DNA of 64,000 nucleotides from a virus. Below the pieces are notes generated by a model. That model made no database searches, was not told the origin of the DNA, and was given only the letters and a program-made list of their open reading frames with translations. A program made the translations under genes and the position numbers. Location: the IMG/VR virus record IMGVR_UViG_3300037088_000361, positions 1 through 64,000 of that record, one strand, 5' to 3'. Shown here piece after piece: positions 30,401-39,485 of the stretch. Position 1 is the stretch's first letter. Every line of letters starts with the position of its first letter.

Positions 30401-31933
30401 CGCATTAAGACCATAGGCCCGTGCAATCTGCTGCTTGATGGAAGAACTGTTAAATGGGTCGCTCTGCCCATTGCCGCTGGCATTGTCTATCAGGCTCATG
30501 GCAGACACGGACAGGGCGCACCGAGAGAACCATTCCCGAACGCTCATGTTGGAAAGCTCAATAGAGACAGGGTCAACGAGCAGGTCCCGTATCTCCGAAC
30601 GGGGCGTTAGGTCGAGGTTCGGGTACAACTGGGTCATCTGCGTGATGAGCCGCCCGGCGATGTCCTCCTTCCGCTGTAAGGCAAGGAAGTCTATGGGGCT
30701 GGCGAGGGAAAGGTTGACGAACCCGCAGGTAATCGGTCCATTCCACTGGCTCTCATAGACCGTGTTGCTGTCGGGACTCTGTACGAGGGTGGAGAGCATG
30801 GCATAGAACTTCTGTGCCCCGTTGACCGCCGCAGGCGGGATGTCCACATAGTTGTAGGTGATTGCTTGTGTCTCGTTGTCCGTGGTGATGATTTGCTTAC
30901 CAGTAGTGGGGTCGTAGCTCGTCGTTGACGAAGTGCTGATGACCTGCGTCTCCACACGGCTTACCTGGCTGGTCGGGATGACATCCCCATACTGGACATA
31001 GGGAGGATTGACTCCGGCCGAGTCGGTTGACAGCATGACCTTGGTACCAATGGTGCCTGCAAAGGCGGGCATGACCCACTCCACACGGCAGGCGACCTGC
31101 GACTTGTAGGAGTTTATGCCAGAAGGTGGTCCGATGACCGGGGAGAGGGTGCTCTCCACCGGTAGTAGGGTGAACTGGGTCGTTGGGCTTATTTGATAGA
31201 AGCCCGTGTTGAGCCATGTTATGCCACCGTCCGCCGTGACAACTCCTGCTTGCCCCGATTCTTGCAAGAGTGGGTCTTGGGTATAGTTCGGGTAAGCGAG
31301 CACGGCGGTAAACTGCGTTGGGGTGGCGGTAGCGACGACAACGCTGGTGTTATTTAGGAAAGCTGCCAATTGCAGGTTGGTAAAATAGGTCGTCTGACCT
31401 GCGGATAGCTCATTGAGTGCCGTAACCGTAAGGATACCATTGTTAACAGATATATTGGTGATGGAGGCGACGATGTCGTTTAGGACGCCAGCAGGGGTGA
31501 ATGCAATAGGCTCGGACAACCCGGAGCTTCCGGTTGCGGAAAGTACCACCTGCACATATCCATTGGAATCCACCATCCTGTAGCCTACAGGGTATGCTGT
31601 GTTAGCGGACCATGACATCTGGGTGGGATTGTAGTTACGGGCGAGTGCCCGGAACGACACGCTCCCCAGCGTCACATCGATACCCGCTGTCCCAGTGAAC
31701 TTCACCCCGGTCGTAGGCGGTGAGCCAAAGGTACCGGCGACTGGGTTATAATTTATGGCAGGCTGGTCGGAGACAGGGTATCCGTAAAGAGTAACCTCAA
31801 GCTGCGTATAGAGTGGGTCTCCCACGATGTCATAAGGGAGGGAGGTGGTGTCCACGGAGACAGTTGTGACCCCCACCGGGAGGACCGGTGTGACCATCAC
31901 GAGAGCATTATTTCCTACAAACGGAGGTAACAT
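27437..31933 (-). CDS. Baseplate J-like protein (1498 aa)
   Basis: About 250 residues before its C-terminus the sequence reads AADVVVKAMVANPIDITLTV, followed by DPDIRTAIDQVLDNASG. This is the pattern of the baseplate J/gp47-like family of contractile tails, which forms part of the wedge linking tail tube and fibres. Earlier segments such as HFASRIQNRLITGVDTGTRG and GTPGIVAAEVVAAGD are also typical. The long N-terminal region is beta-rich and low in Cys, unlike the compact P2 gpJ (about 300 aa), so extra domains have been added. It shares one base with its upstream neighbour and adjoins the 490-aa gene directly. It shows no sign of frame damage. Confidence 0.85.
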   Translation of the reverse strand: MLPPFVGNNALVMVTPVLPVGVTTVSVDTTSLPYDIVGDPLYTQLEVTLYGYPVSDQPAINYNPVAGTFGSPPTTGVKFTGTAGIDVTLGSVSFRALARNYNPTQMSWSANTAYPVGYRMVDSNGYVQVVLSATGSSGLSEPIAFTPAGVLNDIVASITNISVNNGILTVTALNELSAGQTTYFTNLQLAAFLNNTSVVVATATPTQFTAVLAYPNYTQDPLLQESGQAGVVTADGGITWLNTGFYQISPTTQFTLLPVESTLSPVIGPPSGINSYKSQVACRVEWVMPAFAGTIGTKVMLSTDSAGVNPPYVQYGDVIPTSQVSRVETQVISTSSTTSYDPTTGKQIITTDNETQAITYNYVDIPPAAVNGAQKFYAMLSTLVQSPDSNTVYESQWNGPITCGFVNLSLASPIDFLALQRKEDIAGRLITQMTQLYPNLDLTPRSEIRDLLVDPVSIELSNMSVREWFSRCALSVSAMSLIDNASGNGQSDPFNSSSIKQQIARAYGLNAADTQTLIDQQFDHLAQSCGLTRGGATASVDTLTFYSYTKPTVTVVFPTGIICSTSATSSTPSVSFQTTGSAAITPNSAASFYDPANGWWSVNVPASCQSTGSSTNVGAGTVNSVNSNAPSGWSVTNQVAATFGVDDELNSHFASRIQNRLITGVDTGTRGGYLNTALGTPGIVAAEVVAAGDLEMVRDWDPIRQKHVFGCVDIYCQGTSSSQEDDIVAFQYENNGTIGLYTSYLPLTVVSATSSLLKFQVNSAAFRALQWPLYQGVELLVMGYTGSFYLNILTAQFNTENGYITLDPTALSYQIPNPGVNQQRVPYLTNLVAVQGAGNNVSYTLLARLQSPLSDIPTNQPVTQVNDAIGQASQTGTIPQEMLNLVHNSDFLLYGGSNQAGDEVQVASTVSSPITNTITASISSIVPIDTAMDVAVDQNGNIGNILSVRSSDLSTLYTFGVGGDYAIVATGPYRSYGIALQQTPAVITNVSLSGGILTITCNNRFGASINNAKVTLNGLTNATFLNGQQIAVITSIGSALTAYYAHADYSSATDTGTVTGYSIQDGQQVVVSYNQFTLYERLSFASNETQTLNGGIANTLDNNGFVYNTWLPESYGTSYGSNLLNGFALTLDPALVSASVTHDSRYIKVLYQTGSSPSTYEVMLENVDYILSVNPISGAATIARNLTTNATSRIPDGGQVLVSYFYNEAFDVATEYPSFVPVLLKEINATKHAAADVVVKAMVANPIDITLTVTLKPGISASTLDPDIRTAIDQVLDNASGTLYQSSIVSQVQAVQGVQSVAIPLVKCAKSDGSYDIAFVIPTGTAWIPLSSDPAFAPLAGVVTSTGTINYIPKNSFITANAVLPDSTIPSGGPFNDFIGLLYQGQAYGRTNSAYGFLTNATTPQTSSGNGSFYIIGSGDQLVVPNYNSTGQDYTVSLINDAQKVIITVPLDVTSPSLKSYFVTYIVEGESSAKDITLSSTEYFSAGRITVNYLTSGS

Positions 31934-32706
31934 TATTCACCTACAAGCTGCCTTGACGAAGTTATAGAAAACGAAACCGTTGACGGGGTGGCTATGCTCC
32001 CGTAGGAAGTGATTGCGCACTCCGCCGCAACCGATGTCGGGTCGGGCATCGTTACTGTGATTCCCCCTATGTCCTTAAGCATCTCCAGCAGGCTCAAGGA
32101 CTGTATCGTCCTCTGAGAGGACTGTATCTGCTTGAGATTCTGGAAGGAGTCCATTATCTGGGAGGAAACATCTGCCTCGGTAATGGTAGCCCCAAACTTC
32201 TTTCCGATATAATTCCTGATTGCACAGGTGAACTGAGGGTAAAACGAGCACTTGGATGTCAGGACGAATTTGAGCACCTTTTGGACCAGCTTGTTTGTGT
32301 CATATACTCTTTGAAGAGTTCCACTGGATGAAGTTACAAAATCATTAAGACTACCCTGGTTCCAACATCTAAGACAGAAATCCTGAAAGGTAATATAGCT
32401 CACTTCAATCAGAGGGACGAACCACTTCACCTGCCTCTTGAACACAATCTTGTAGAACTGCTCTGGACCTTGGAGGTAGTTGGTGTCCGACACGAAGGAG
32501 TATCCGTAAGTGGGGTCGTTAGGTTGGATTTCCCTCCCGCTGATAAAAACTTGAACGACGGCTTGCCCGTTGAGGGGCGCACGCATGTTGATACTAGGAT
32601 TTCCTGCATAGTGAAGTGTCCTGAAATCAACAGTATCCACCACCATTCGCTCATTTCCTATGAAATGACTACAAGGGGCTAAACCGGTATTGAAATCGTA
32701 GCTCAT
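31933..32706 (-). CDS. Putative baseplate protein (257 aa)
   Basis: It opens SYDFNTGLAPCSHFIGNERMVVDTVDFRTLHYAGN and has a central helical stretch (FVTSSSGTLQRVYDTNKLVQKVLKFVLTS) followed by NYIGKKFGATITEADVSSQ, the kind of mixed fold seen in baseplate wedge or tail-tube-terminator proteins. It abuts the J-like gene (shared base at 31933) and its partner at 32706, so the three are translated together. There is no known catalytic motif. The gp25-like signature is not visible. A role in the wedge is inferred from position. Confidence 0.6.
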   Translation of the reverse strand: MSYDFNTGLAPCSHFIGNERMVVDTVDFRTLHYAGNPSINMRAPLNGQAVVQVFISGREIQPNDPTYGYSFVSDTNYLQGPEQFYKIVFKRQVKWFVPLIEVSYITFQDFCLRCWNQGSLNDFVTSSSGTLQRVYDTNKLVQKVLKFVLTSKCSFYPQFTCAIRNYIGKKFGATITEADVSSQIMDSFQNLKQIQSSQRTIQSLSLLEMLKDIGGITVTMPDPTSVAAECAITSYGSIATPSTVSFSITSSRQLVGE

Positions 32707-33422
32707 TATGTAGACGCGCTTATGTGTCCCGTATCCTTATTGCGATTGGCAACGCCAGGTGAACTGTGGCTCATCGCCTTAAGCTCGGCTGGCGTTGGTG
32801 CAGTCATCTGGTTAGTCCGCCCCCGAGGTTGCCCATTGTCCATATTGGCGGCATTGACATCGTCCACTAGAACCAGTTGATATTCCGGTTTCCCGAAGTA
32901 ACCGCTAATCTTGGTGAGAAGCTCCGGGAGCGTCTGCGGGTCGGTCTGAGTACTCCCGGCCGAGGGACCTTGGGTGAAGTCGTTCGCAGACTGGGCTAAG
33001 TCCTCCTGCTTTTCGATGAGACAGCGGACTTGGTTCATATAATAGACCGCATCATCATCCCTTTGGAAAATCTCCTGCATCCCCTTCTTTATCCTTCCTG
33101 TCATAACCATGGGGAGATGGTCGTCGCCGATAGGATAGTTGAAGTGCCCTTGTTCTCCAGGCTGCCAGACGGGCTTCTGAAAGGTGGGAGCAAGCGGCTG
33201 ACCGTAGGAGTCCGCCTCCTTCGGGTATACAGAAGAGTAATACTGCTCCAAGACCCCAGCCGTCTTGCGAAGCTGCTCCGCCCGGATACGATGAAAGGTC
33301 GATATTTTAGCTATGTCCCCTTGGCGGAGCCCAATCCACTTCTGGAGCGATTGCCACTGGGACAGGCTGAAGTGTCCCAAGAAGGGGAACGGCGGTCCGG
33401 GATAGGAGTAGTTCACTGCCAT
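32706..33422 (-). CDS. Hypothetical tail-region protein (238 aa)
   Basis: It begins with hydrophobic/aromatic YSYPGPPFPFLGHFSLSQWQSLQKWIGLRQ and is helical through residues 40-165. A Ser/Thr/Gly-rich tail follows (MTAPTPAELKAMSHSSPGVAN). Its start and stop overlap both neighbours by one base, a sign of a tightly packed tail operon. I do not recognise a family. A structural or assembly role is likely from context only. Confidence 0.6.
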   Translation of the reverse strand: MAVNYSYPGPPFPFLGHFSLSQWQSLQKWIGLRQGDIAKISTFHRIRAEQLRKTAGVLEQYYSSVYPKEADSYGQPLAPTFQKPVWQPGEQGHFNYPIGDDHLPMVMTGRIKKGMQEIFQRDDDAVYYMNQVRCLIEKQEDLAQSANDFTQGPSAGSTQTDPQTLPELLTKISGYFGKPEYQLVLVDDVNAANMDNGQPRGRTNQMTAPTPAELKAMSHSSPGVANRNKDTGHISAST

Positions 33423-36400
33423 TATGCCACCGTCAGCGTCAGGCTCTTGGTCACCGTCTGTATCGGGATGCTGGAATCACTCACCGAGAATTGCAGGTTG
33501 TAGGTGCTAGCAATGTGGGCAAACCCTGCCAGCAGTCCTGAACTGTCAAAGGTCAAACCCGGCACGCTCCCTATCATTGACCAAGCATAGCCCGGAGTCC
33601 CACCAGATGCTATCATCTGGCATGTGTAGGCTTCTGCGACGAAGGTCGTGGGCAGCGACGAGGTGTTCATGACCAAGGTAGAACCCCCGCCACCTCCGCC
33701 TCCGCCAGAGTAGGTGCCCACAATCGTGGCGACTGCCCCGTTGACGTACACATGGTTCTGGGTCACGATGCTCGTCCCGCTGAGGTATGTCAGGGTTCCC
33801 TGCACCGTCATGGTGAGATGCGTGGTGATGGTGCCTGCGCCGCTCGGGAAGTCCACCTGCAACACCCATCCGGTGAGCCATCCGGCCGTGGCACCGCTGC
33901 CGTAGGTTGGGGTGATGCTCACAAGGGTTACCCCGGCGTCCAAGGAGGCTGTGGCTGAGATGCTGTTGCCCGTACTGCTTGCCGTGCCTTGTTGCTGAGG
34001 GCTGAGCGGCTCGCTCAAAGTCACTGTGATGGCGTTGTAGTTCGGCACCGAATAGGTAACCTGCAAGGTTACGGTGGTCAACTGGATGATGGCCCCGGTT
34101 CCGGGGGAGTTCGTGCAGTTGGCGAAGAAGCCCACGCCGAACCCGGCAGCGTTAAGCTGTGCCGCCATCCAAGTCCCGTTGAAGGAGAAGCTGTTCCCAC
34201 CCCGTATTTGGGTTTGGGTGGTTGTCCCAGATACCCCCAGCAGGTTCACGTTGAGATAGGTTGCACTCGTCCCGGCGCTCTGGTTCAAGTTCAGGTTGAC
34301 CCTGACCTGCGTGACCGTGGCATTGCTGGGTAAACCGAGGAGGAAATTGGTCAGGTCAAGAATCTGGGACGTGTCCACGGTGTTGTTGGACCCGTACAGG
34401 GTTATCGTATCCTGCCCGCCGTTCTTGAGGTTGCCGTATGATATCCACGCCTCGTAGCTGCTGGGGACCTCCGTCTCGGTTTGGGGCTGCCCGGAGCTTA
34501 CCGTCACGGTAGTGGTATTGGTGGACGGTATGGTGAGGGCGAGGGGAGCTACCCCGCTTGACGGGATGGTCGGGTTGGTCATGTAGAGGAACGCCTCGAC
34601 CGATGCCTGGCCGGTGCTGAACAAGTCGTAGCCACTGGGGGTGCTGTACCAGGCGATGTCCTGCTCCTTCAGGGTGACGTTGGTTAAAGCCACGCCGACA
34701 GGCAGAGAGCCGCCCGCATAGGAATACTTAAAGTTGGTTCCATCCCACCCGAAGCTCACCAAGCCTTGGTAGCTGTTGTTGTCGCCGCTCAGAGCAAAGA
34801 TGCTTGTGGCCGCCGACGCCGGGGGGGCGCTTGTCCCGCCGAAGGGTCCGGGGAGGACGAACGACGACCCGTTGTTGACGATGGGGAGGCTACCCGCCGT
34901 GCCCTCCAGCAAGGGTATACCATAGGCCGGGATGCTTCCGCTGGACGGCTGGGCGGTCACAGGACCAAGGCTTGTGTACACCGTCCAAGTGAAGGTGGCG
35001 GAGGCGTTCACACCGCCCACATCCGTGACGGTGATGGAAAAGCTGTTGGAACCAGTTGACCCGGAACCGAACGGTCCACTGAGCTTAATGTACGCTGTGC
35101 CGCTCGACGCCGACTGCACCACGTAGCTGAACCCCGAGGGTACCGTAGCGCTAAGCTGGGAAGGAGAAGTGGCGATAACTCCCGTGGCGACAACGTAGAA
35201 TGACCTGTTGCTTCCGCTAATGGTGGCCACATTGTCAAGCGAGGTCACCTCGCCGAGGGAGTTGGTGGATGTGGAGTTGACATAGTCTACCCCTGTATGG
35301 AGGGTCATGCCGGTGATGACCGTAAGGGCAAATGCCTTCTGCGATATTGAGCTGATGTTGTCAGTGACTTGTACGGTGAAATTGAAGGTTCCGACGCTTG
35401 ATGTCGTGCCGCTGATGGTTCCGTTAGAGGTGAGGTTCAGCCCGCTCGGAAGCGCCCCGGCGACAAACTGCCAAGTGTATGGAGAGGTTCCCCCACTCGC
35501 TACCAAGGTGACGCTGTATGCCACGCCCGCCGTCCCTTGTGAGAGGGGTGAGGAAGTAGTGATGGCAAGGGTACTGGCAGAGATGAGAAGTTGCAGGTTC
35601 TTATTGGCCGAGTCCATAGGACTCATACCGTCTGTAACCACGGCATTGAAGGTGGTATTGATTGCCGTGGCGGAGGTTCCTGTAAGCAATCCGCTGCTGC
35701 TTAGGCTGAAGCCTCCGGGAAGACCGGTGGCCGACCATGTGTAGACCGGAGCACCACCCGTGGGCGAGCCTCCGCCCGAGGCGGTAAGCTGTTGGCTGTA
35801 GACTATGTTGATAAGCCCCTGAGGAAGCGGGGAGGATGAAGTGACTGCTAAGTTAGAAGATGCAGTAAGACTCAAGGTAGCAGTCGCAAGGTGACCCGCA
35901 TTATCCACCGCCTGCACCTTGACCAAATACCCCGTAAAGACAGCCCCAATGTAGAGACCGGTTATCTTGGCTGTAGCACCGCTGTCCGACACGCTGGCAG
36001 CAAGGCTAAGACCGGTAGGGAGCAGATTAGGAGAGTCCCCGGCGACCGACCAAGAGACAGGGGTGGTATAGGTACCATTGACGGCAAGAGTTCCAAGATA
36101 GGAAGACCCACGGTTGATAGTGCTGACCCCGCTAGTGTTAATGACCATCCCCGCAACCACTCCTACCGTCACGGGGAGAGCCCTGACCGCAGAGACGAAT
36201 GTGGAGTCAGTAACTTGGAATGTGATAGACTGGGTTCCGTATCCTACTTGTGTCGGAGTTCCCGAAAGGATTCCTGTAGCGGTATTGATGGTAACCCCTG
36301 GAGAACCGGTAGGCAATGTTCCGGCAGTCACCGTCCAAGTATAGGGAGGAATGCCCCCTACAGCCTGCATCGCAAACGTGTAGGCTTGGCTGAGGGTCAT

Positions 36401-39400
36401 CGGGGCTACGGATGACGTAGTGATGGACAGGGCATTATTCACGCTCATCGTGATGCCCTTCGTGATGGTGTTCCCATCGCTGTCTGTGAGGGTGAAGGTC
36501 ACAGTCTGGCTCTGCCCGTCCAGCCCGGAAGCGGAAGGAACGGTTCCCGTAAGAGCACCCGTTGATAGATTGAGGGTGATATAGGCTGCTAGCCCGGCGA
36601 AGCTTGTAGCCATGTCACTTGTCCATGTGTAAGGCGATACTCCACCGTATCCCTGCAAGGTCTGACTGTATGCCACGCTCTCCACGGCGGCGGGAAGGGC
36701 TGCCGTCAGGATGGTCAGCGGGGTAGTGTATTTAACAGCAAACCGCTGGTAGGTGTAAGAGGACTGCCCCCCGATGTTGGTCGCCTTAATCCAAAGGTCA
36801 AAATACCCCGTCTCAGAAGGTTTACCGGTCAGCGTTACGTTGGTTCCCGATACCCCAAGGGTTAAACCGGCAGGCAGGTGTCCACGATAGACCGTGGCGC
36901 TAGCAAGGCTGGACGGGGAATTGCTCGTGATGTCCGACGTACTACTGTAGGTCGTCTGGAGGGTTCCTGCAGGCAATGTTCCGTTGAGCGAGAATGGGGC
37001 AGTTGTCTGCGTGTCCCAGTAGATGGTAATAGTGCCATGGACAACGCTATTGGAATCCAAGTATTGCAAGACCGTGATATTGCTTCCGCCCGTAAGTGAG
37101 CCAAAAGTGACCAGCAACTTCCCATAGACTAGACCGGTAACTTGGTCAAGGGATAGCCCCATGGGGAGCACGCTTCCCGTTTTAAGGCTGACGACGAGAG
37201 TCTCCGGATTGATGACCTTCGGGGAGTTAAAATAGGGACGCTGGGGGTTTAGTCCTACTAGGTCATTGACCAAGTAGGGACGGGTATAGGAAAATGATAC
37301 CCCCACATCTCCTACCGTGAAGCTAGTATCGTCATGGGAGAGAAGGGAAAAAGCACGGATAAGAGTAGCCACTGTAGCAGTCCCGTTAGTGAGCGGGATG
37401 GGAACATGCACTTCAGTATTGCCAAAAGTCGTAGGCGGTCCGACGACCTCTACAACAGAGTCGCCAGTGAGCGGCGGAGACTGGGGAGGGGATAGGGAAG
37501 CCTGCAAGTCTGGATTGACGGTGACCACCAAGCCGTTAGGGTTGTAAAAATCCCCCACGGGAACGGTCAACAGGTTGCCCCGATTGATGAGGAACCCCTG
37601 TAGCTGCCCGACTATCTGATGGGCTAGAGAACTGGTGTCACTGTTCTCCCAGTCATAGTCAAATGCCGCCTCCACCACGAGGATATTATTGACCTCGGTG
37701 GCTACCGTGTAGTAGAACGTCTTAGTTATCGGAGTGTTAAGGGTGTCGTGAACCTGTACGGTGAAACTGTGAACCCCGAGGGCATTGTTAGGCACGCTGA
37801 CCTCAAACTCAAACAGCCCGTTCTGCAAGGCGCTGTTGACAACATAAGAGGTGTCAGCCGTGGGGACGGAGACACTGACTAATGTGTAGGGAGAAACCCC
37901 TCCGAACAACGGAGCCTCAATCCTGAAGTTTTGCCCGGCGAAGATGGTAGGCTGGTCAAGTACCCCGAACTGAAGGACGGCTGGGGACAGGACGACGGTA
38001 AGGGTCTGAGAGGCAAGCGCCCCCACGGCATCCTGCACCTGCACGGTGACGGAGAACGGCGTGGCGAAGTCGGCAGAGGCATAGGTGCAGGGCACCCCGG
38101 AGATGACCCCGGTGGCCGGGTTGAGGGTCAATCCCACGGGCAGTGAGCCGCCTTGGATGGACCATGTGAACGGCAGAAGCCCCCCATTGTTTTGTAGCGT
38201 AAAAGAATAGGGGGTCAAAACCGTTGCACCCGGCAGCGAGGTCGTGGTAATTGCCAGGTTGGTCGGAATGGTGTAGATGAAGGTGCTCTCGGCGATAAAT
38301 GCCGGAGTTGTGCTGTCCATGACCGCCACGTTGACAGTGAAGTTGCCAAGCTGGGTCGGGGTGCCGCTGATGGTGCCGTCGATGCTCATATTGAGTCCGG
38401 GCGACAGCCCGTTGGAGAACCAGCTATAGGGGGCATTGCCCCCCGTGGCGACCATGAACTTGAAATACTCTTGCGGTAGCCCCACATAGGAGTTGGTGGG
38501 CATGGCCGTGGTGGAAATCTTTACCGGGGAGAGGTTTCCGGTTCCGGGGGCTACCTCAAAAAGAGGCTCAAGGAGTTCCTTTGCCTGCGGGCGTCCCGAG
38601 AATGGGAACACGTCCAGTGCCATGGTGCCAAGGAGCGAGCTTGCATTGCTGTACCGACTGGTGGCCACAAGGAGTTTAAGCTCGTTAGTCTGGGTGTCCC
38701 GGACAAGGTTGCGAGCGATGACCTCATAGGGTTGGGGGGTCGCCGTGGCAGAAGAATTGTCAACAAGCTCAAACCCCGCTTCGCCGCCGACACCGAGCGT
38801 CCCAGTAATGCTGGTTTCCGGGGCAGCCGAATACTGCTGGTTGACCACGAAAACGGAAGAGGAAAAGGTACGAGACAGGCTGACGGGGGGGACGTTCGCG
38901 CCGAAGTTGCTGAGTGTCTGCACCGTAATGACCCAAGAGCCGGAAGTAGTAAAGATAGTAGTAAAGGTCCGGCTGGTTATGGGCAGGGGACCGGAGGACA
39001 TGGTAACTTGGGAGTTGGTGCTCAGGACGGCTGTGACCTGCCAGCCGCTTATGCCCGTGCTCCCATAAAGGCTGCTGAGGGTAATAGTCAACGCTTGCCC
39101 AAGCTCCAAGGTGGGAGCGCTGAGCGTGACCATCCCCGAGAGGTCGGACGGGAAAGTGAGGGGGCTTGCCCACTCCGGGCAGTTCTGGAATTGCCCGAGG
39201 TCCGCTGAGACTGCATCCATGTTGATAGAGTAGTCTCCGACCCCAAGAGTCTGCTGGAAAGCTCGGCTGCTCACCGTCCCCCCTGAGCTAAGACCGTCAG
39301 TAAAGTAGGATACGGCGGTGTTTCCGGGAGGGTTAGCAAGGAGGATATTCCATCCCTCGTAGGCAGAGTAGGGAAGGTCACCTGATAGAACCTCGTTAAC

Positions 39401-39481
39401 CGGCACCCAATTGACCGTCAAAAGATAGTCGTGGTCAAGGTTCGCAACGGTCGGCGAAAATGGAAGAACGGGTAAGCTCAT
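33422..39481 (-). CDS. Giant Ig-repeat tail adhesin (2019 aa)
   Basis: At least seven copies of a roughly 90-residue Ig-like unit of the He_PIG type are visible. Each has a pattern like GATVLTPYSFTLQNNGGLLPFTWSIQ then a SLPVGLTLN..GVISGVP turn. Copies occur from about residue 330 to the C-terminus, the last ending STYNLQFSVSD. An N-terminal part (about 1-330) is different and may attach to the tail, while residues 1500-1850 are beta-rich without clear repeats. A Gly-rich hinge near 1935 (GGGGGGGS) precedes the last repeat. Such repeat chains make long fibres that bind host surfaces. It lies between the baseplate genes and the beta-helix protein. Confidence 0.8.
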   Translation of the reverse strand: MSLPVLPFSPTVANLDHDYLLTVNWVPVNEVLSGDLPYSAYEGWNILLANPPGNTAVSYFTDGLSSGGTVSSRAFQQTLGVGDYSINMDAVSADLGQFQNCPEWASPLTFPSDLSGMVTLSAPTLELGQALTITLSSLYGSTGISGWQVTAVLSTNSQVTMSSGPLPITSRTFTTIFTTSGSWVITVQTLSNFGANVPPVSLSRTFSSSVFVVNQQYSAAPETSITGTLGVGGEAGFELVDNSSATATPQPYEVIARNLVRDTQTNELKLLVATSRYSNASSLLGTMALDVFPFSGRPQAKELLEPLFEVAPGTGNLSPVKISTTAMPTNSYVGLPQEYFKFMVATGGNAPYSWFSNGLSPGLNMSIDGTISGTPTQLGNFTVNVAVMDSTTPAFIAESTFIYTIPTNLAITTTSLPGATVLTPYSFTLQNNGGLLPFTWSIQGGSLPVGLTLNPATGVISGVPCTYASADFATPFSVTVQVQDAVGALASQTLTVVLSPAVLQFGVLDQPTIFAGQNFRIEAPLFGGVSPYTLVSVSVPTADTSYVVNSALQNGLFEFEVSVPNNALGVHSFTVQVHDTLNTPITKTFYYTVATEVNNILVVEAAFDYDWENSDTSSLAHQIVGQLQGFLINRGNLLTVPVGDFYNPNGLVVTVNPDLQASLSPPQSPPLTGDSVVEVVGPPTTFGNTEVHVPIPLTNGTATVATLIRAFSLLSHDDTSFTVGDVGVSFSYTRPYLVNDLVGLNPQRPYFNSPKVINPETLVVSLKTGSVLPMGLSLDQVTGLVYGKLLVTFGSLTGGSNITVLQYLDSNSVVHGTITIYWDTQTTAPFSLNGTLPAGTLQTTYSSTSDITSNSPSSLASATVYRGHLPAGLTLGVSGTNVTLTGKPSETGYFDLWIKATNIGGQSSYTYQRFAVKYTTPLTILTAALPAAVESVAYSQTLQGYGGVSPYTWTSDMATSFAGLAAYITLNLSTGALTGTVPSASGLDGQSQTVTFTLTDSDGNTITKGITMSVNNALSITTSSVAPMTLSQAYTFAMQAVGGIPPYTWTVTAGTLPTGSPGVTINTATGILSGTPTQVGYGTQSITFQVTDSTFVSAVRALPVTVGVVAGMVINTSGVSTINRGSSYLGTLAVNGTYTTPVSWSVAGDSPNLLPTGLSLAASVSDSGATAKITGLYIGAVFTGYLVKVQAVDNAGHLATATLSLTASSNLAVTSSSPLPQGLINIVYSQQLTASGGGSPTGGAPVYTWSATGLPGGFSLSSSGLLTGTSATAINTTFNAVVTDGMSPMDSANKNLQLLISASTLAITTSSPLSQGTAGVAYSVTLVASGGTSPYTWQFVAGALPSGLNLTSNGTISGTTSSVGTFNFTVQVTDNISSISQKAFALTVITGMTLHTGVDYVNSTSTNSLGEVTSLDNVATISGSNRSFYVVATGVIATSPSQLSATVPSGFSYVVQSASSGTAYIKLSGPFGSGSTGSNSFSITVTDVGGVNASATFTWTVYTSLGPVTAQPSSGSIPAYGIPLLEGTAGSLPIVNNGSSFVLPGPFGGTSAPPASAATSIFALSGDNNSYQGLVSFGWDGTNFKYSYAGGSLPVGVALTNVTLKEQDIAWYSTPSGYDLFSTGQASVEAFLYMTNPTIPSSGVAPLALTIPSTNTTTVTVSSGQPQTETEVPSSYEAWISYGNLKNGGQDTITLYGSNNTVDTSQILDLTNFLLGLPSNATVTQVRVNLNLNQSAGTSATYLNVNLLGVSGTTTQTQIRGGNSFSFNGTWMAAQLNAAGFGVGFFANCTNSPGTGAIIQLTTVTLQVTYSVPNYNAITVTLSEPLSPQQQGTASSTGNSISATASLDAGVTLVSITPTYGSGATAGWLTGWVLQVDFPSGAGTITTHLTMTVQGTLTYLSGTSIVTQNHVYVNGAVATIVGTYSGGGGGGGGSTLVMNTSSLPTTFVAEAYTCQMIASGGTPGYAWSMIGSVPGLTFDSSGLLAGFAHIASTYNLQFSVSDSSIPIQTVTKSLTLTVA

Positions 39482-39485
39482 ATTT

